Notes: generated by a model not told the origin, from the sequence alone. A stretch of DNA of 64,000 nucleotides from Pseudomonas sp. S35 (GCF_009866765.1 NZ_CP019431.1:6468001-6532000); one strand, 5' to 3'. Counted from the stretch's first letter, positions 1 to 8,599 are shown. Program-made: numbers and translations.

Positions 1-2
1 AC

Positions 3-1925
3 CTCCAAACCCTGACCAATGAAAATGGTGAGAGTTACCGCTTTACCTGGGACCCGTGCGACCGCCTCGTGGAGCAACAAGACCTCGACGGCAGCGCCCG
101 ACGTTATGCCTATGACCTTCTGGATAACGTAGCCGCCGTTGAGTACGTGCCCACCGGGCAGACACCTGAGCCTTCAAGTGTGCATCGCCTCGAACGAGAT
201 GCAGTGGGCCGCTTGCTGTTGAAACAAACCGATGATGGTCGCACCGAATACGCCTACGACCCGTTGGACCAACTCACCGCTGTCACCTTCATCGGCAATG
301 ACGAAACCACCCAGGCACTGGCCTTCGCCTACGACGCGCGCGGCCAGTTGCTCATCGAACAAAGCGCCGCCGGCAGCCTGAACTATCACTACGATGAACT
401 CGGCAACCTGATCCAGACGCAGTTGCCCGACGGCCGCTGGCTCAACCGCCTTTACTACGGCAGCGGCCACCTGCACCAGATCAACCTCGACGGCCGCGTC
501 ATCTGCGACTTCGAACGCGACCGCCTGCACCGTGAAGTCCTGCGTACCCAAGGCCAGATCACCACACGCAGCGAATACGACCGCAGCGGCCGCCTGCGCT
601 CACGGATACGCCGCCCCAATGGCCAGCCCACACAACTGCCGGCCGCCCAGCAAAAACACTTCGACTATGACCCGGCTGACAACCTGATCGGGCGCCTGGA
701 GCGGGACCGCGACGCTGGACGGGACAATCGTCAGTTGCTGCACTACGACGCCACCGGTCGCATCATTGCCAGCCAGGACAACCTGCAAGGTCAGCGCGAA
801 ACCTTCGCCTACGATGCCGCCGCCAACCTGCTGGACGGCCCACAGGCCAGCGCTGGCCTGGTGGTGCATAACAAGCTGCTGACCTATCAGGACAAACGCT
901 ACCGCTACGACGGTTTTGGCCGAATGATCGAAAAGCGCAGTGCGCTACGCGGCGTACAACTGTTTGCCTACGACGCCGAGCATCGCCTGATCGAAGTCCG
1001 CAGCCAGAAAGACGGTCGCGAAACGGTCGTGAACATGACCTACGACCCGCTCGGCCGGCGCATCGCTAAAACCGAACATGACAGCAACGGCTACCCGTTG
1101 GGCGAGACCCGCTTTGAGTGGGAGGGGTTGCGCCTGCTGCAGGAGCACCGACATAGCCAGACCAGCCTCTATATTTATGAAGAAGACGGCTATGTACCGC
1201 TGGCTCGAGTGGACGGCACGGGCGAGCATCAACGTGTGCGCTACTACCACAACGACCTGAATGGATTGCCTGAGCAACTGACCGAAACTGATGGAAAGAC
1301 CGTGTGGCAGGCGCGCTATCAGGTGTGGGGGAATACGGCCGAAGAGGTGCGCGAAGCGTACTTTATCGAAGAGCAGAATGTGCGGTTCCAGGGGCAGTAT
1401 CTGGATCGGGAGATCGGGCTGCACTACAACACGTTTCGGTTTTATGATCCGGATGTGGGGCGGTTTACGACGCCGGATCCGATTGGGTTGGCGGGAGGCT
1501 ATAACCTTTACCAATACGCGCCCAATACCTCAGGGTGGATTGATCCGCTTGGCCTGCTCAAAGAAGGCGAAGTAGCAGGTTACGGTGCAAAGGCCCACAA
1601 GAATGATGGACTGGAAGCACACGAGATTGTCCGCAATAAATTTCTGGAAGAGAAAGGTATCGCCAAAGGTCGGCGTTACAAAGGCAACCCGTCGATTGCC
1701 CTATCTCCCGAGCATCACGACATGGTGCATGCCGAGGAGAATCGTTTGCGGCGCGCTCGTGGGATGGGACCCAATCAGATGCTTAAGCGCGGAAAGCTGG
1801 AGATTCGCCTCATGTCCCAAGCCATACACAACTCACTGGTCAAAACCGGCATCATCACGCAACAACAAGCCAGGACGGCGAGGCGCTCTGCCGCGTCATT
1901 CGCCAAACGAAAAGGTTGTTTCTAA
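3..1925 (+). CDS. Rhs/YD-repeat protein, C-terminal part with HNH-like nuclease tip (5' end outside window)
   Basis: The open frame enters from the left edge, so the N-terminus is missing. Many YD repeats are visible (YDPLDQL, YDELGNL, YDRSGRL), followed by the conserved end of the Rhs core, GWIDPLGL, at about nt 1535-1557. Rhs cores form a shell that encloses a variable C-terminal toxin, usually delivered by type VI secretion. The tip after the core is about 122 residues and carries EAHEIV and, further on, ALSPEHHDMVH, an arrangement of His residues like HNH/His-Me-finger (AHH/LHH type) nucleases; nuclease activity is an inference from this pattern. The stop codon overlaps the Shine-Dalgarno of the next gene, the usual toxin-immunity layout. 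Core pieces of this gene recur as remnants at 3246-3426 and 4739-4924. Confidence 0.9.
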   Translation, partial: LQTLTNENGESYRFTWDPCDRLVEQQDLDGSARRYAYDLLDNVAAVEYVPTGQTPEPSSVHRLERDAVGRLLLKQTDDGRTEYAYDPLDQLTAVTFIGNDETTQALAFAYDARGQLLIEQSAAGSLNYHYDELGNLIQTQLPDGRWLNRLYYGSGHLHQINLDGRVICDFERDRLHREVLRTQGQITTRSEYDRSGRLRSRIRRPNGQPTQLPAAQQKHFDYDPADNLIGRLERDRDAGRDNRQLLHYDATGRIIASQDNLQGQRETFAYDAAANLLDGPQASAGLVVHNKLLTYQDKRYRYDGFGRMIEKRSALRGVQLFAYDAEHRLIEVRSQKDGRETVVNMTYDPLGRRIAKTEHDSNGYPLGETRFEWEGLRLLQEHRHSQTSLYIYEEDGYVPLARVDGTGEHQRVRYYHNDLNGLPEQLTETDGKTVWQARYQVWGNTAEEVREAYFIEEQNVRFQGQYLDREIGLHYNTFRFYDPDVGRFTTPDPIGLAGGYNLYQYAPNTSGWIDPLGLLKEGEVAGYGAKAHKNDGLEAHEIVRNKFLEEKGIAKGRRYKGNPSIALSPEHHDMVHAEENRLRRARGMGPNQMLKRGKLEIRLMSQAIHNSLVKTGIITQQQARTARRSAASFAKRKGCF

Positions 1926-1938
1926 AGGATCACCGGCT

Positions 1939-2601
1939 ATGGGTATCAATCAAATTATTTTCTCAGAGCAAGACCATAACCTTGGACAAATAGGTGGAGG
2001 TGCGTGGCTTACAGACCTTGAGCTGTGGCCTAAAGACCCGCAAACCGGTCAGCTTATGCTGCCGGTGATTACGATGAACTCAACGTTCTTGGACGTTCCA
2101 TTCATACCCTCCGGGATGGCGCTTACGGTGTTCGTCTCCGTTGAGCGAACTGACGAAACGTATACACGATCGTCTGTACGAAAGTTGACGGTCCATCAAC
2201 AAAGCGAGATGAAAAAACTTCAACTTGGCTATAGCCAAGTTCTGCTTCATGTACTGGCGGCTTCCGAACTAACACCCGCTACGTTGATTGCTCCAATTCC
2301 GCGAACGTACATTGCCCAGCAACCGTTCACTCCCGAACAAATGGAGGACGAATTGGAAGACGTGGACAGTGGCGCGGCTATCAGCAAGGTGCTTGGGCGC
2401 CCCGCATGGTTGCAAGACCCTTTGTATGAAAGCCCTCGCTACTATTTCTTGGCTCAACTAACCGACGCCGACATTGCAAAAATCAGCCCTAGTCACGAAG
2501 GAATATTCGGTGGAGGTATCGGCTATGTGTTTGCCGATAACCGAGCGAAAAAGTTGAAGGAAGGCAATCTGGGCGGCTATTTCCTAGTTCAATTCACCTG
2601 A
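1939..2601 (+). CDS. Probable immunity protein for the Rhs tip (DUF1963/YwqG-like resemblance)
   Basis: Protein of 220 residues starting 13 nt after the rhs stop. An AAAGGA Shine-Dalgarno (1924-1929) overlaps that stop and lies 9 nt before the ATG, so the two genes are translationally close, as expected for a polymorphic toxin and its antidote. The N-terminal part (GQIGGGAWLTDLELWP) and the C-terminal GGYFLVQFT recall DUF1963/YwqG-type proteins, several of which act as immunity proteins; this resemblance is weak. There is no signal peptide or membrane segment, so it should act in the cytoplasm. The frame is also open upstream through the rhs tip, but that part is a shadow of the toxin. The pairing with the nuclease tip rests on position alone. 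Confidence 0.8.
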   Translation: MGINQIIFSEQDHNLGQIGGGAWLTDLELWPKDPQTGQLMLPVITMNSTFLDVPFIPSGMALTVFVSVERTDETYTRSSVRKLTVHQQSEMKKLQLGYSQVLLHVLAASELTPATLIAPIPRTYIAQQPFTPEQMEDELEDVDSGAAISKVLGRPAWLQDPLYESPRYYFLAQLTDADIAKISPSHEGIFGGGIGYVFADNRAKKLKEGNLGGYFLVQFT

Positions 2602-2780
2602 GCACACCGGATATGAATAACGAGGAAATGAACAGGCTTATCTAACAACTTATTAATATAAATAAATCCACTCCCATCACTCGAAATCTTTAAGGCTGCC
2701 GAAGTTAAGGGTTTCCCGAAGGCTTCACGCGGCTAGTACAACAAAGCAATGAAAAACTACCTGCGTAAGGGATGCGGAAG

Positions 2781-3221
2781 ATGAGCCTGATTAAAGTCGT
2801 TGATTTGATGGAGAATTCTGACTGCACGACAGCACCTTCCACTGGGTTGCCGAATAATCTCGTCCCCGATGACTTGGCCGATTTTTATAACCATTTCAGC
2901 AGCGCTGTTTTCTATCCAAGGGCACAGTACAGCTTCACGGTTCAGGCGCCAGAACTTGAACGTTCCGACTTTGTCGTTATGAACGAAGACTTGGAGGACC
3001 CAGACTCAGCTAACTGGTACGCGCTCGTTAAATGTGAGGACCAAATAATTTCAATTGACCTGAAACCCGGCCCGCAATTTGGCTACTGCTACCACTCGTT
3101 CTGGGACAGTTACCCGACCGCCGATGAGAGCACACTGATCGCAAAATCATTTACTGAGCTGATTGAGAAAATCATTAAATCGGGAGGTAAAAGCTTATTC
3201 TGGATACCAGGCCACACTTGA
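2781..3221 (+). CDS. SUKH/SMI1-KNR4-like orphan immunity protein
   Basis: Protein of 146 residues with features of the SUKH (SMI1/KNR4) immunity superfamily: an N-terminal stretch with VPDDLADFYNHFSSAVFYP, a central VMNEDLEDP, and FGYCYHSFWDSYPTA. SUKH proteins neutralise nuclease and other toxins of Rhs and contact-dependent systems. No toxin gene precedes it here, so it looks like a stored antidote without its cassette. Two in-frame ATGs are possible (2772 and 2781); the second is preferred because AGGGA lies 8 nt before it, whereas the first has its purine run directly adjacent. A paralogue lies at 4416. An rhs core fragment follows 24 nt after the stop. Confidence 0.75.
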   Translation: MSLIKVVDLMENSDCTTAPSTGLPNNLVPDDLADFYNHFSSAVFYPRAQYSFTVQAPELERSDFVVMNEDLEDPDSANWYALVKCEDQIISIDLKPGPQFGYCYHSFWDSYPTADESTLIAKSFTELIEKIIKSGGKSLFWIPGHT

Positions 3222-3245
3222 TAGCGAGACCAGACTATATGCTCC

Positions 3246-3426
3246 GACGGCCGTTGGCTCAACCGCCCGTACTACGGCAGCGGCCACCTGCACCAGATCA
3301 GCCTCGACGGCCGCGTCATCTGCGACTTCGAACGCGACCGCCTGCACCGTGAAGTCCTGCGTACCCAAGGCCAGATCACCACGCGCAGCGAATATGACCG
3401 CAGCGGCCGCCTGCGCTCACGGATAG
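3246..3426 (+). pseudogene. Rhs core remnant 1
   Basis: About 180 nt nearly identical to nt 429-609 of the rhs gene at the left edge, starting at the codons for DGRWLNR and ending at the codons for RLRSRI. It has no start, lies in the same frame as the SUKH gene but behind its stop codons (TGA TAG at 3219-3224), and runs into unrelated sequence upstream of the next gene. Such core fragments are left when new Rhs tips recombine into the locus and push older tips and immunity genes downstream. Confidence 0.85.
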
Positions 3427-3474
3427 AGGTGTCAAACCTCAAAAACCAACTAAGAAATCCAAAGGTCCCGGAAG

Positions 3475-4026
3475 ATGCTGAAGAAGATCACATGGCAAGA
3501 AGGCAAGATTCTAAGTTTAAAACTAAAAGATGACCTATACACGCTTGTCCAGATGCGTGAAAACTACTACCTGCAGTTTTTCGACTTGACAACTACTCAG
3601 GATACCTGGACAGGTGTAAACCTCGAAAAAGTTGACCCGCTATTTTTTATTTTCACGTCCACGAAGGCTTTGAAGGGCCTCGCCATAAGTGAGCCGTCAT
3701 CGGATAAAGTCCGCATAGATATGCGCCCTCCCGAAAAAAAAATGCTGAGAGCTATTATTGGCGGTAATTACGGCGCGGATCTTATAGAACTGACTGATTC
3801 TTTTGAAACGCTTGATGCAATTACATTGAAAAGCAACTTAACGTTAACCGACGACCTGGACACCATTTATAAATATGAATTATCAGGCATGATCGGCGAT
3901 CCAGAAAAGCTACAAAATCGTTTAATAAACTATTTTGAAAACAGAGTGAATTGGGACAAATCCAAAGAATTCTTATTCAAAGGCATCTCAGCGCCACACG
4001 CCAAAAAATCGAGTCCAGCCAAATGA
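3475..4026 (+). CDS. Imm26-like orphan immunity protein
   Basis: Protein of 183 residues, low in GC for this genome and rich in Lys, Asp and Leu. The start MLKKITWQEGKILSLKLKDD resembles Imm26-family immunity proteins, whose N-terminus has a small beta-barrel-like pattern (GDVFxIPLxDG); the match is from memory and moderate. A GGAAG motif lies just before the ATG. The stop overlaps the ATG of the next gene (ATGA at 4023-4026), so both are probably translated together. It follows rhs remnant 1, which suggests it travelled with a former Rhs tip. There is no membrane segment or signal peptide. Confidence 0.7.
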   Translation: MLKKITWQEGKILSLKLKDDLYTLVQMRENYYLQFFDLTTTQDTWTGVNLEKVDPLFFIFTSTKALKGLAISEPSSDKVRIDMRPPEKKMLRAIIGGNYGADLIELTDSFETLDAITLKSNLTLTDDLDTIYKYELSGMIGDPEKLQNRLINYFENRVNWDKSKEFLFKGISAPHAKKSSPAK

Positions 4027-4331
4027 AAAACAAAGAGTTACAGGACTTTCAAATACATCACCTCAATCTAGAGGGTGAAAAAAAACTTATCGCCAAGATA
4101 AAGAGGTTGCTCGAAGCTCTTATCAGTGAACTGCAACAACTTCCCAAAAATACAAATCAATCGACCCTCTTGGAAAACTTCAAAAAGTGCATACTTAACA
4201 TTAATTATTTCGAGGATGAAATAGAAACTGTCGAACGCGAATCTATATTTGAACACATTTACGCCATAGGGAAAATTGTCGGCCTTGACCCAACGTCAGA
4301 GTACGCTGAGGAGTGGCGAGGCGATTGGTAA
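4023..4331 (+). CDS. Small acidic helical orphan immunity candidate ending in WRGDW
   Basis: Protein of 102 residues translationally coupled to the preceding gene by an ATGA overlap. It is predicted mostly helical, with a charged N-terminal half (KKLIAKIKRLLEALISELQQ), a central NYFEDEIETVERESIFEHIY, and a terminal EYAEEWRGDW. I remember small Rhs-locus proteins with this same ending but cannot name the Pfam family with confidence. Position between two rhs remnants, low GC and coupling to an Imm26-like gene all suggest an immunity role. The start at 4023 is chosen because of the coupling; the frame is open further upstream inside the previous gene. Confidence 0.65.
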   Translation: MKNKELQDFQIHHLNLEGEKKLIAKIKRLLEALISELQQLPKNTNQSTLLENFKKCILNINYFEDEIETVERESIFEHIYAIGKIVGLDPTSEYAEEWRGDW

Positions 4332-4415
4332 AGGATCAAATGGCTGAGGCAAAAATGGATGGATGCATTTCATTTTAATTAAAGTTACCCTCTTTATCTA
4401 CAATGGATGCGGAAG

Positions 4416-4850
4416 ATGAAAATTCTTGAATTGATAGAAAATTCTGATTGCACGACAGAACCATCCATTGGTTTGTCGAACCATCCCGTTCCTGATGACT
4501 TATCGTATTTTTATCAACATTACAGTAGCGCAGTTTTTTATCCACAGGCCCGGCACAATTTCACAGTTCAGCCACCAGCGCTAGAACGTTCAGACTTTGC
4601 TGTAATGAACGAAGACTTAAAAGATCCCGCCTCAGCTAATTGGTATGTGCTGGTTAAAGATGAAGATCAAATAATTTCAATCGACCTGACGCCGAGCCCG
4701 CGATTTGGGTATTGCTACGATTCGTTCTGGGACAGTTACCCGACGGCCGTTGGCTCACGGATACGCAGTCCCAATGCCCACGCCGTCTGTTACGGGAGCA
4801 CCGACATAGCCAGACCAGCCTCTATATCTATGAAGAAGACGGCTATGTAA
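4416..4850 (+). CDS. Second SUKH-like immunity gene with C-terminus replaced by rhs-derived sequence
   Basis: The first ~109 codons are a clear paralogue of the gene at 2781: IENSDCTTEPS, VPDDLSYFYQHYSSAVFYP, FAVMNEDLKDPASANWY, then FGYCYDSFWDSYPTA. At that point homology to the paralogue stops and the sequence becomes rhs core DNA read in a non-rhs frame, giving about 35 unrelated residues. The missing segment corresponds to the last ~36 residues of the paralogue, including its C-terminal helix. The product is therefore a chimera and may be inactive. The start at 4416 matches the paralogue; an ATG at 4407 is also in frame. Confidence 0.6.
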   Translation: MKILELIENSDCTTEPSIGLSNHPVPDDLSYFYQHYSSAVFYPQARHNFTVQPPALERSDFAVMNEDLKDPASANWYVLVKDEDQIISIDLTPSPRFGYCYDSFWDSYPTAVGSRIRSPNAHAVCYGSTDIARPASISMKKTAM

Positions 4851-4924
4851 CGCTAGCTCGAGTGGACGGCACGGGCGAGCATCAAAGCGTGCGCTACTAC
4901 CACAACGACCTGAACGGATTGTCA
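4739..4924 (+). pseudogene. Rhs core remnant 2 (mosaic of three core pieces)
   Basis: Three non-adjacent parts of the rhs core are joined here: about 16 nt matching nt 428-443 (DGRWL), about 25 nt matching nt 599-623 (after a shared GGCTC), and about 128 nt matching nt 1140-1264 (EHRHSQTSLYIYEEDGY through YHNDLNGL). It has no start of its own and ends at the hupA terminator. The first piece is fused to the 3' part of the second SUKH gene. Confidence 0.8.
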
Positions 4925-4935
4925 ATCAACACCCA

Positions 4936-4971
4936 CAAAAAATGGGCACTCGACTGAATCGGTGTGCCCAT
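4936..4971 (-). terminator. hupA terminator (usable in both directions)
   Basis: Inverted repeat ATGGGCAC (4942-4949) / GTGCCCAT (4964-4971). On the minus strand the hairpin is followed by a run of six T, 40 nt after the hupA stop. On the plus strand it is followed by TTCTTC, so it may also close the rhs region. Confidence 0.8.
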
Positions 4972-5010
4972 TTCTTCTACCACCCCGCCCCCCTGTCGAG
5001 ACGGTACTGC

Positions 5011-5286
5011 TTACGCGTTAACGGTATCTTTCAGCGACTTGCCCGGCTTGAACGCAACGGTATTGCTCGCTTTGATTTTCACTGGCTCGCCGGTTTGTGG
5101 ATTTTTGCCGGTGCGGGCGCCGCGGTGGCGTTGCAGGAAGGTACCGAAGCCAACCAGGGTGACGCTGTCCTTGCGGTGCAGGGCGCCGGTGATTTCTTCG
5201 AGAACGGCGTTGAGGACGCGGTTGGCCTGTTCTTTGGTGAGATCCGCTTTTTCCGCGATGGCGGCTGCGAGTTCTGGTTTACGCAT
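5011..5286 (-). CDS. hupA: DNA-binding protein HU (alpha-type)
   Basis: HU-family nucleoid protein of 91 residues, full length. It starts MRKPELAAAIAEKADL and has the conserved GFGTF turn and the DNA-contacting arm RTGKNPQTGEPVKI, ending FKPGKSLKDTVN. HU dimers bend and compact DNA and help replication and recombination. The position next to the rubredoxin reductase gene matches hupA of P. putida as I remember it, which is the basis for the symbol; other HU copies (hupB, hupN) lie elsewhere in these genomes. AAAGAGG lies about 8 nt before the ATG. The 190-nt leader region up to rubB contains two GC-rich hairpins (around 5345-5360 and 5358-5382). Confidence 0.95.
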   Translation of the reverse strand: MRKPELAAAIAEKADLTKEQANRVLNAVLEEITGALHRKDSVTLVGFGTFLQRHRGARTGKNPQTGEPVKIKASNTVAFKPGKSLKDTVNA

Positions 5287-5477
5287 GTGTGAAGCCTCTT
5301 TGACGGTTTTTTGTTGTTATGTCCGTGCCGCTCTCTGACGGAACGGCGCCCAAAGCGCCGCAGGCTCTACTCTGCGGCAGACGGAAGTGAGGATGGCATG
5401 CCCTCGCACGCTCCGCCAGTCTTGCGGCGACCTTTCTAGGCTGAAAAACGTGCTTATTCCGACAGAACGACCAGCAT

Positions 5478-6626
5478 TTACGCCAGCAACGGCGGAAGTT
5501 CTTTGTTGAGGGCGAGTTTTTCCATCACGGCCGTGCCGGTCAGCGCGTAGCCCAGCAGGCGACCGCTGGCGTCGCGGCACAGGGCCTTGATGTCGGCGCC
5601 CTGGCCCTCAACGCTCCACACGCCTTCGGTGCCCCGTGGTGGTGGCGAAACCACCAGCGGGCAGACCGGGGTTTTCACGGTGACGGGCATTGGGCCATAG
5701 CTGACGGCAGTGGCGTTACCGGCCAGGGTCTGGGCCAGGACGCGGGCGCAGGTCATCAGGGGCATGACGTACAACAAGTTCAAGCCGTCGACCTCAGCGC
5801 AGTCGCCCAAGGCGTAGATATTGGCGTGGGAGGTCTTGAGGTGGCGGTCCACCATGATCCCACGGTTGGTTTGCAAGCCGGCTGCGGCGGCCAGGTCGAT
5901 GCGCGGGCGCAAACCGATGGCCGAGACCACCAGGTCGCAGGCGATCACTTCGCCGTCCGACAGGTGGGCTTGCAGGCCGTCAGCGGTACGTTGCAGGCGG
6001 TTGAGCACCGGGCCCAGGTGGAAACGCGCGCCCAGGCCTTCAAGCCCGGCCTGTACAGCGCCAGCGGCTGCCGGGTGCAGCAGGGTTGGCATGACTTGCT
6101 CACACGGCGCCACCAGGTCGATTTCATAGCCGCCGAGGATCAGGTCGTTGGCGAATTCACAGCCGATCAGGCCAGCGCCGAGCAGCAGCACCCGGTGTTT
6201 GCCGGCGGCGGCGGTGCGAAAGCGCGCGTAGTCTTCGAGATCGTTGATCGGGAAAATCAGTTCAGCCGCATCGCCCTCCACGGGCACCTGCACGGTTTGG
6301 GCGCCCCAGGCCAGGATCAGGTCGCGGTAAGCCACCGCTTCCTCGCCGATCCACAAGCGCTTGTGGCCCGGGTCGATGCCGCTGACCCGGGTGTGGGTGC
6401 GCACTTGGGCCTTGAGTTGCTCGGCCATGGCGCCCGGTTCAGCCATGCACAGGCCGTCGGCTTCCTTGTTCTTGCCAAAACCGGTGGAGAGCATGGGCTT
6501 GGAGTAGGAGCGCCCGTCATCTGCGGTGATCAGCAGCAAGGGGGTTTCGCTGTCGAGCTTGCGAAACTCCCGGGCTACGTTGTAACCGGCCAGCCCTGTG
6601 CCGATGATCACGACAGGTGCGTTCAT
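5478..6626 (-). CDS. rubB: Rubredoxin-NAD(+) reductase
   Basis: FAD-dependent oxidoreductase of 382 residues. It has the N-terminal FAD Rossmann motif [16 protein letters not shown], a second nucleotide-binding [12 protein letters not shown] (about residue 150) and the C-terminal FAD motif YALGDCAEV. It passes electrons from NADH to rubredoxin, whose gene lies 36 nt upstream on the same strand, so the two form an operon (rubredoxin first). In pseudomonads this pair supports alkane hydroxylases or oxidative-stress reductases; no alkane hydroxylase gene is in this window. Length and motifs are those of the AlkT/RubB family. Confidence 0.93.
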   Translation of the reverse strand: MNAPVVIIGTGLAGYNVAREFRKLDSETPLLLITADDGRSYSKPMLSTGFGKNKEADGLCMAEPGAMAEQLKAQVRTHTRVSGIDPGHKRLWIGEEAVAYRDLILAWGAQTVQVPVEGDAAELIFPINDLEDYARFRTAAAGKHRVLLLGAGLIGCEFANDLILGGYEIDLVAPCEQVMPTLLHPAAAGAVQAGLEGLGARFHLGPVLNRLQRTADGLQAHLSDGEVIACDLVVSAIGLRPRIDLAAAAGLQTNRGIMVDRHLKTSHANIYALGDCAEVDGLNLLYVMPLMTCARVLAQTLAGNATAVSYGPMPVTVKTPVCPLVVSPPPRGTEGVWSVEGQGADIKALCRDASGRLLGYALTGTAVMEKLALNKELPPLLA

Positions 6627-6662
6627 TCCTTTCTCCTTGTAGTACGTTTCTTAAATTCGGGA

Positions 6663-6830
6663 TTAAGCGATTTCGATCATTTCGAAATCCATTTTGCCCA
6701 CGCCGCAATCCGGGCACAGCCAGTCTGCCGGGACGTCTTCCCAACGGGTGCCGGGCGCAATGCCATCATCAGGCCAGCCGTCTGCTTCGTTGTAGATAAG
6801 GCCACAGACGATACATTGCCACTTCTTCAT
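6663..6830 (-). CDS. rubA: Rubredoxin
   Basis: Small iron protein of 55 residues with both metal-binding pairs: [13 protein letters not shown] near the N-terminus and LCPDCGVGK near the C-terminus, four Cys that hold a single Fe. The start [10 protein letters not shown] is the family start; the frame is open upstream but without a plausible ribosome site. It is the electron carrier for the downstream reductase rubB. The gene is divergent from ubiC, with 196 nt in between holding both promoters. The symbol is generic, as pseudomonads often have two rubredoxins. Confidence 0.95.
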   Translation of the reverse strand: MKKWQCIVCGLIYNEADGWPDDGIAPGTRWEDVPADWLCPDCGVGKMDFEMIEIA

Positions 6831-7026
6831 TACTTGCTTCCTCAGGTTCAGGCGTCTTGGCCGACGGTCGATGGATCCAGCGTTGCCGCGCGGCTCAGGG
6901 CGTTTTGTACTGATCGGGGCCGGCAGATGCAAGCGCGATCGACGCAAGGTGCCGGTTCAACCCGGCAAAAGTCCAGGGTGCCATGATAAGCTCGCCGCCT
7001 CTTTTGCTGCCGATTACTGACTCTCC

Positions 7027-7590
7027 GTGCCGCACTCAATCGCCCTCCCCGCTGCTTGCCAATGGCTGATCCAGAGCCGTTTGAGCCCTATGCCTGCGCC
7101 CTTGACCCTCAATTGGCTGTTCGATGAAGGCTCGCTGACGCGGCGGCTGACATGGCTGTCCAACGACGGTTTCAGCGTGACGCCGTTGTTCGAAGGCTGG
7201 CAGCCGCTACGGGACGACGAGTGCGCAGCCCTGGACTTGGCCCCCGCCACGATCGGTTGGGTGCGCGAAGTGTATTTGCGTGGGCACGGCCAGCCGTGGG
7301 TGTTTGCCCGCAGCGTGGCGGCGCGCAGTGCCCTGCAGGGCGATGGCTTGCACATGGATGAGCTGGGCAGCCGCTCCCTGGGCGAGTTGCTGTTCTGCGA
7401 TCAAGCCTTCACACGCCAGGCAATCGAAGTGTGCCATTACCCACGACAATGGCTGCCCACTGCCGATCAGGCGCAGGGGCTATGGGCACGCCGCTCGCGT
7501 TTTGATCGCGGATCGCTGAGCGTGCTGGTGGCAGAAATCTTCTTGCCGAGCTTTTGGCACGCGCTGCACGACCACCCGGAGAACCGCTGA
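7027..7590 (+). CDS. ubiC: Chorismate pyruvate-lyase
   Basis: Protein of 187 residues beginning with GTG. UbiC removes pyruvate from chorismate to give 4-hydroxybenzoate, the first step of ubiquinone synthesis. Typical features are [20 protein letters not shown] in the centre and [10 protein letters not shown], followed by [20 protein letters not shown] near the end. Its stop overlaps the ubiA start (TGATG), so the two steps that make prenylated hydroxybenzoate are translationally coupled. GTG 7027 is used because the next in-frame ATG (7090) would cut conserved N-terminal residues. Confidence 0.93.
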   Translation: MPHSIALPAACQWLIQSRLSPMPAPLTLNWLFDEGSLTRRLTWLSNDGFSVTPLFEGWQPLRDDECAALDLAPATIGWVREVYLRGHGQPWVFARSVAARSALQGDGLHMDELGSRSLGELLFCDQAFTRQAIEVCHYPRQWLPTADQAQGLWARRSRFDRGSLSVLVAEIFLPSFWHALHDHPENR

Positions 7591-8480
7591 TGTACCAACG
7601 CCTGCTCAAATCCTTGAACCGCCTGAACCCCAGGGCCTGGGATTTCATTCAGTTGACGCGTATGGATAAGCCCATCGGCATCTACCTGCTGCTGTGGCCA
7701 ACGCTGTGGGCGCTGTGGATTGCCGGCAAGGGTTCGCCGTCCCTCATCAATATCGTGGTTTTCGTGCTGGGTGTGGTGCTGACCCGAGCCGGCGGCTGCG
7801 TGATCAACGACTGGGCCGACCGCAAGGTCGACGGCCATGTGAAGCGCACCGAGCAGCGCCCGCTGGTAAGCGGCAAGATCAGGTCCAAAGAGGCGCTGGT
7901 GTTCTTTGCGGTGCTGATGGGCATCAGTTTCCTGCTGGTGCTGCTGACCAACGCCACCACGATCCTGTTGTCCCTGGGTGGGTTGGCGCTGGCGGCGAGC
8001 TACCCGTTCATGAAGCGCTACACCTATTACCCGCAGGTGGTGTTGGGCGCGGCGTTCTCCTGGGGGATGCCGATGGCGTTTACCGCCGAAACCGGCGATT
8101 TGCCTGCTGCGGCATGGCTGCTGTACATCGCCAACCTGCTGTGGACAGTGGGCTACGACACCTATTACGCGATGACCGACCGTGACGACGACTTGAAGAT
8201 CGGCGTGAAGTCCACCGCGATCCTGTTTGGCGATGCGGACCGCGTGATCATCCTGACCCTGCAAAACCTGGCGCTGGTGTGCCTGCTGCTGGCGGGCTCG
8301 CGGTTCGAGCTGGGCGGCTGGTTCCACCTGGGCTTGCTGGCGGCGGCGGGCTGCTTTGCCTGGGAGTTCTGGTACACCCGCGACCGGGACCGCATGAAGT
8401 GCTTCAAGGCGTTTTTGCATAACCATTGGGCGGGGTTGGCGATTTTTGTGGGGATTGTCCTGGACTACGCGTTGCGCTGA
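7590..8480 (+). CDS. ubiA: 4-hydroxybenzoate octaprenyltransferase
   Basis: Integral membrane prenyltransferase of 296 residues. It attaches the polyprenyl tail to 4-hydroxybenzoate. The two aspartate-rich motifs that bind Mg-diphosphate are present: [19 protein letters not shown] (about residues 70-90) and [20 protein letters not shown] (about 190-210). Multiple hydrophobic helices fit the eight or nine spans of the family. The ATG overlaps the ubiC stop. A REPIN follows 23 nt after the stop and may stabilise the mRNA 3' end. Confidence 0.95.
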   Translation: MYQRLLKSLNRLNPRAWDFIQLTRMDKPIGIYLLLWPTLWALWIAGKGSPSLINIVVFVLGVVLTRAGGCVINDWADRKVDGHVKRTEQRPLVSGKIRSKEALVFFAVLMGISFLLVLLTNATTILLSLGGLALAASYPFMKRYTYYPQVVLGAAFSWGMPMAFTAETGDLPAAAWLLYIANLLWTVGYDTYYAMTDRDDDLKIGVKSTAILFGDADRVIILTLQNLALVCLLLAGSRFELGGWFHLGLLAAAGCFAWEFWYTRDRDRMKCFKAFLHNHWAGLAIFVGIVLDYALR

Positions 8481-8503
8481 GGTTTTGTGGCGCCTGTACC
8501 GAC

Positions 8504-8579
8504 GCCATCGGGGGCAAGCCCCCTCCCACATTTTGATGTGTGAACACCGTAAAATGTGGGAGCGGGCTTGCCCGCGATG
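8504..8579. repeat. REPIN (two inverted REP sequences)
   Basis: Left arm with GGGGGCAAGCCCCCTCCCAC (about 8509-8528) and right arm GTGGGAGCGGGCTTGCCCGC (about 8556-8575), in opposite orientation with a short AT-rich centre. This is the standard REP doublet of the P. fluorescens group, mobilised by RAYT-type transposases encoded elsewhere. It lies between ubiA and the convergent gene at 8600. Confidence 0.85.
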
Positions 8580-8599
8580 CTTTTAGCGGCGTAGCCGAT

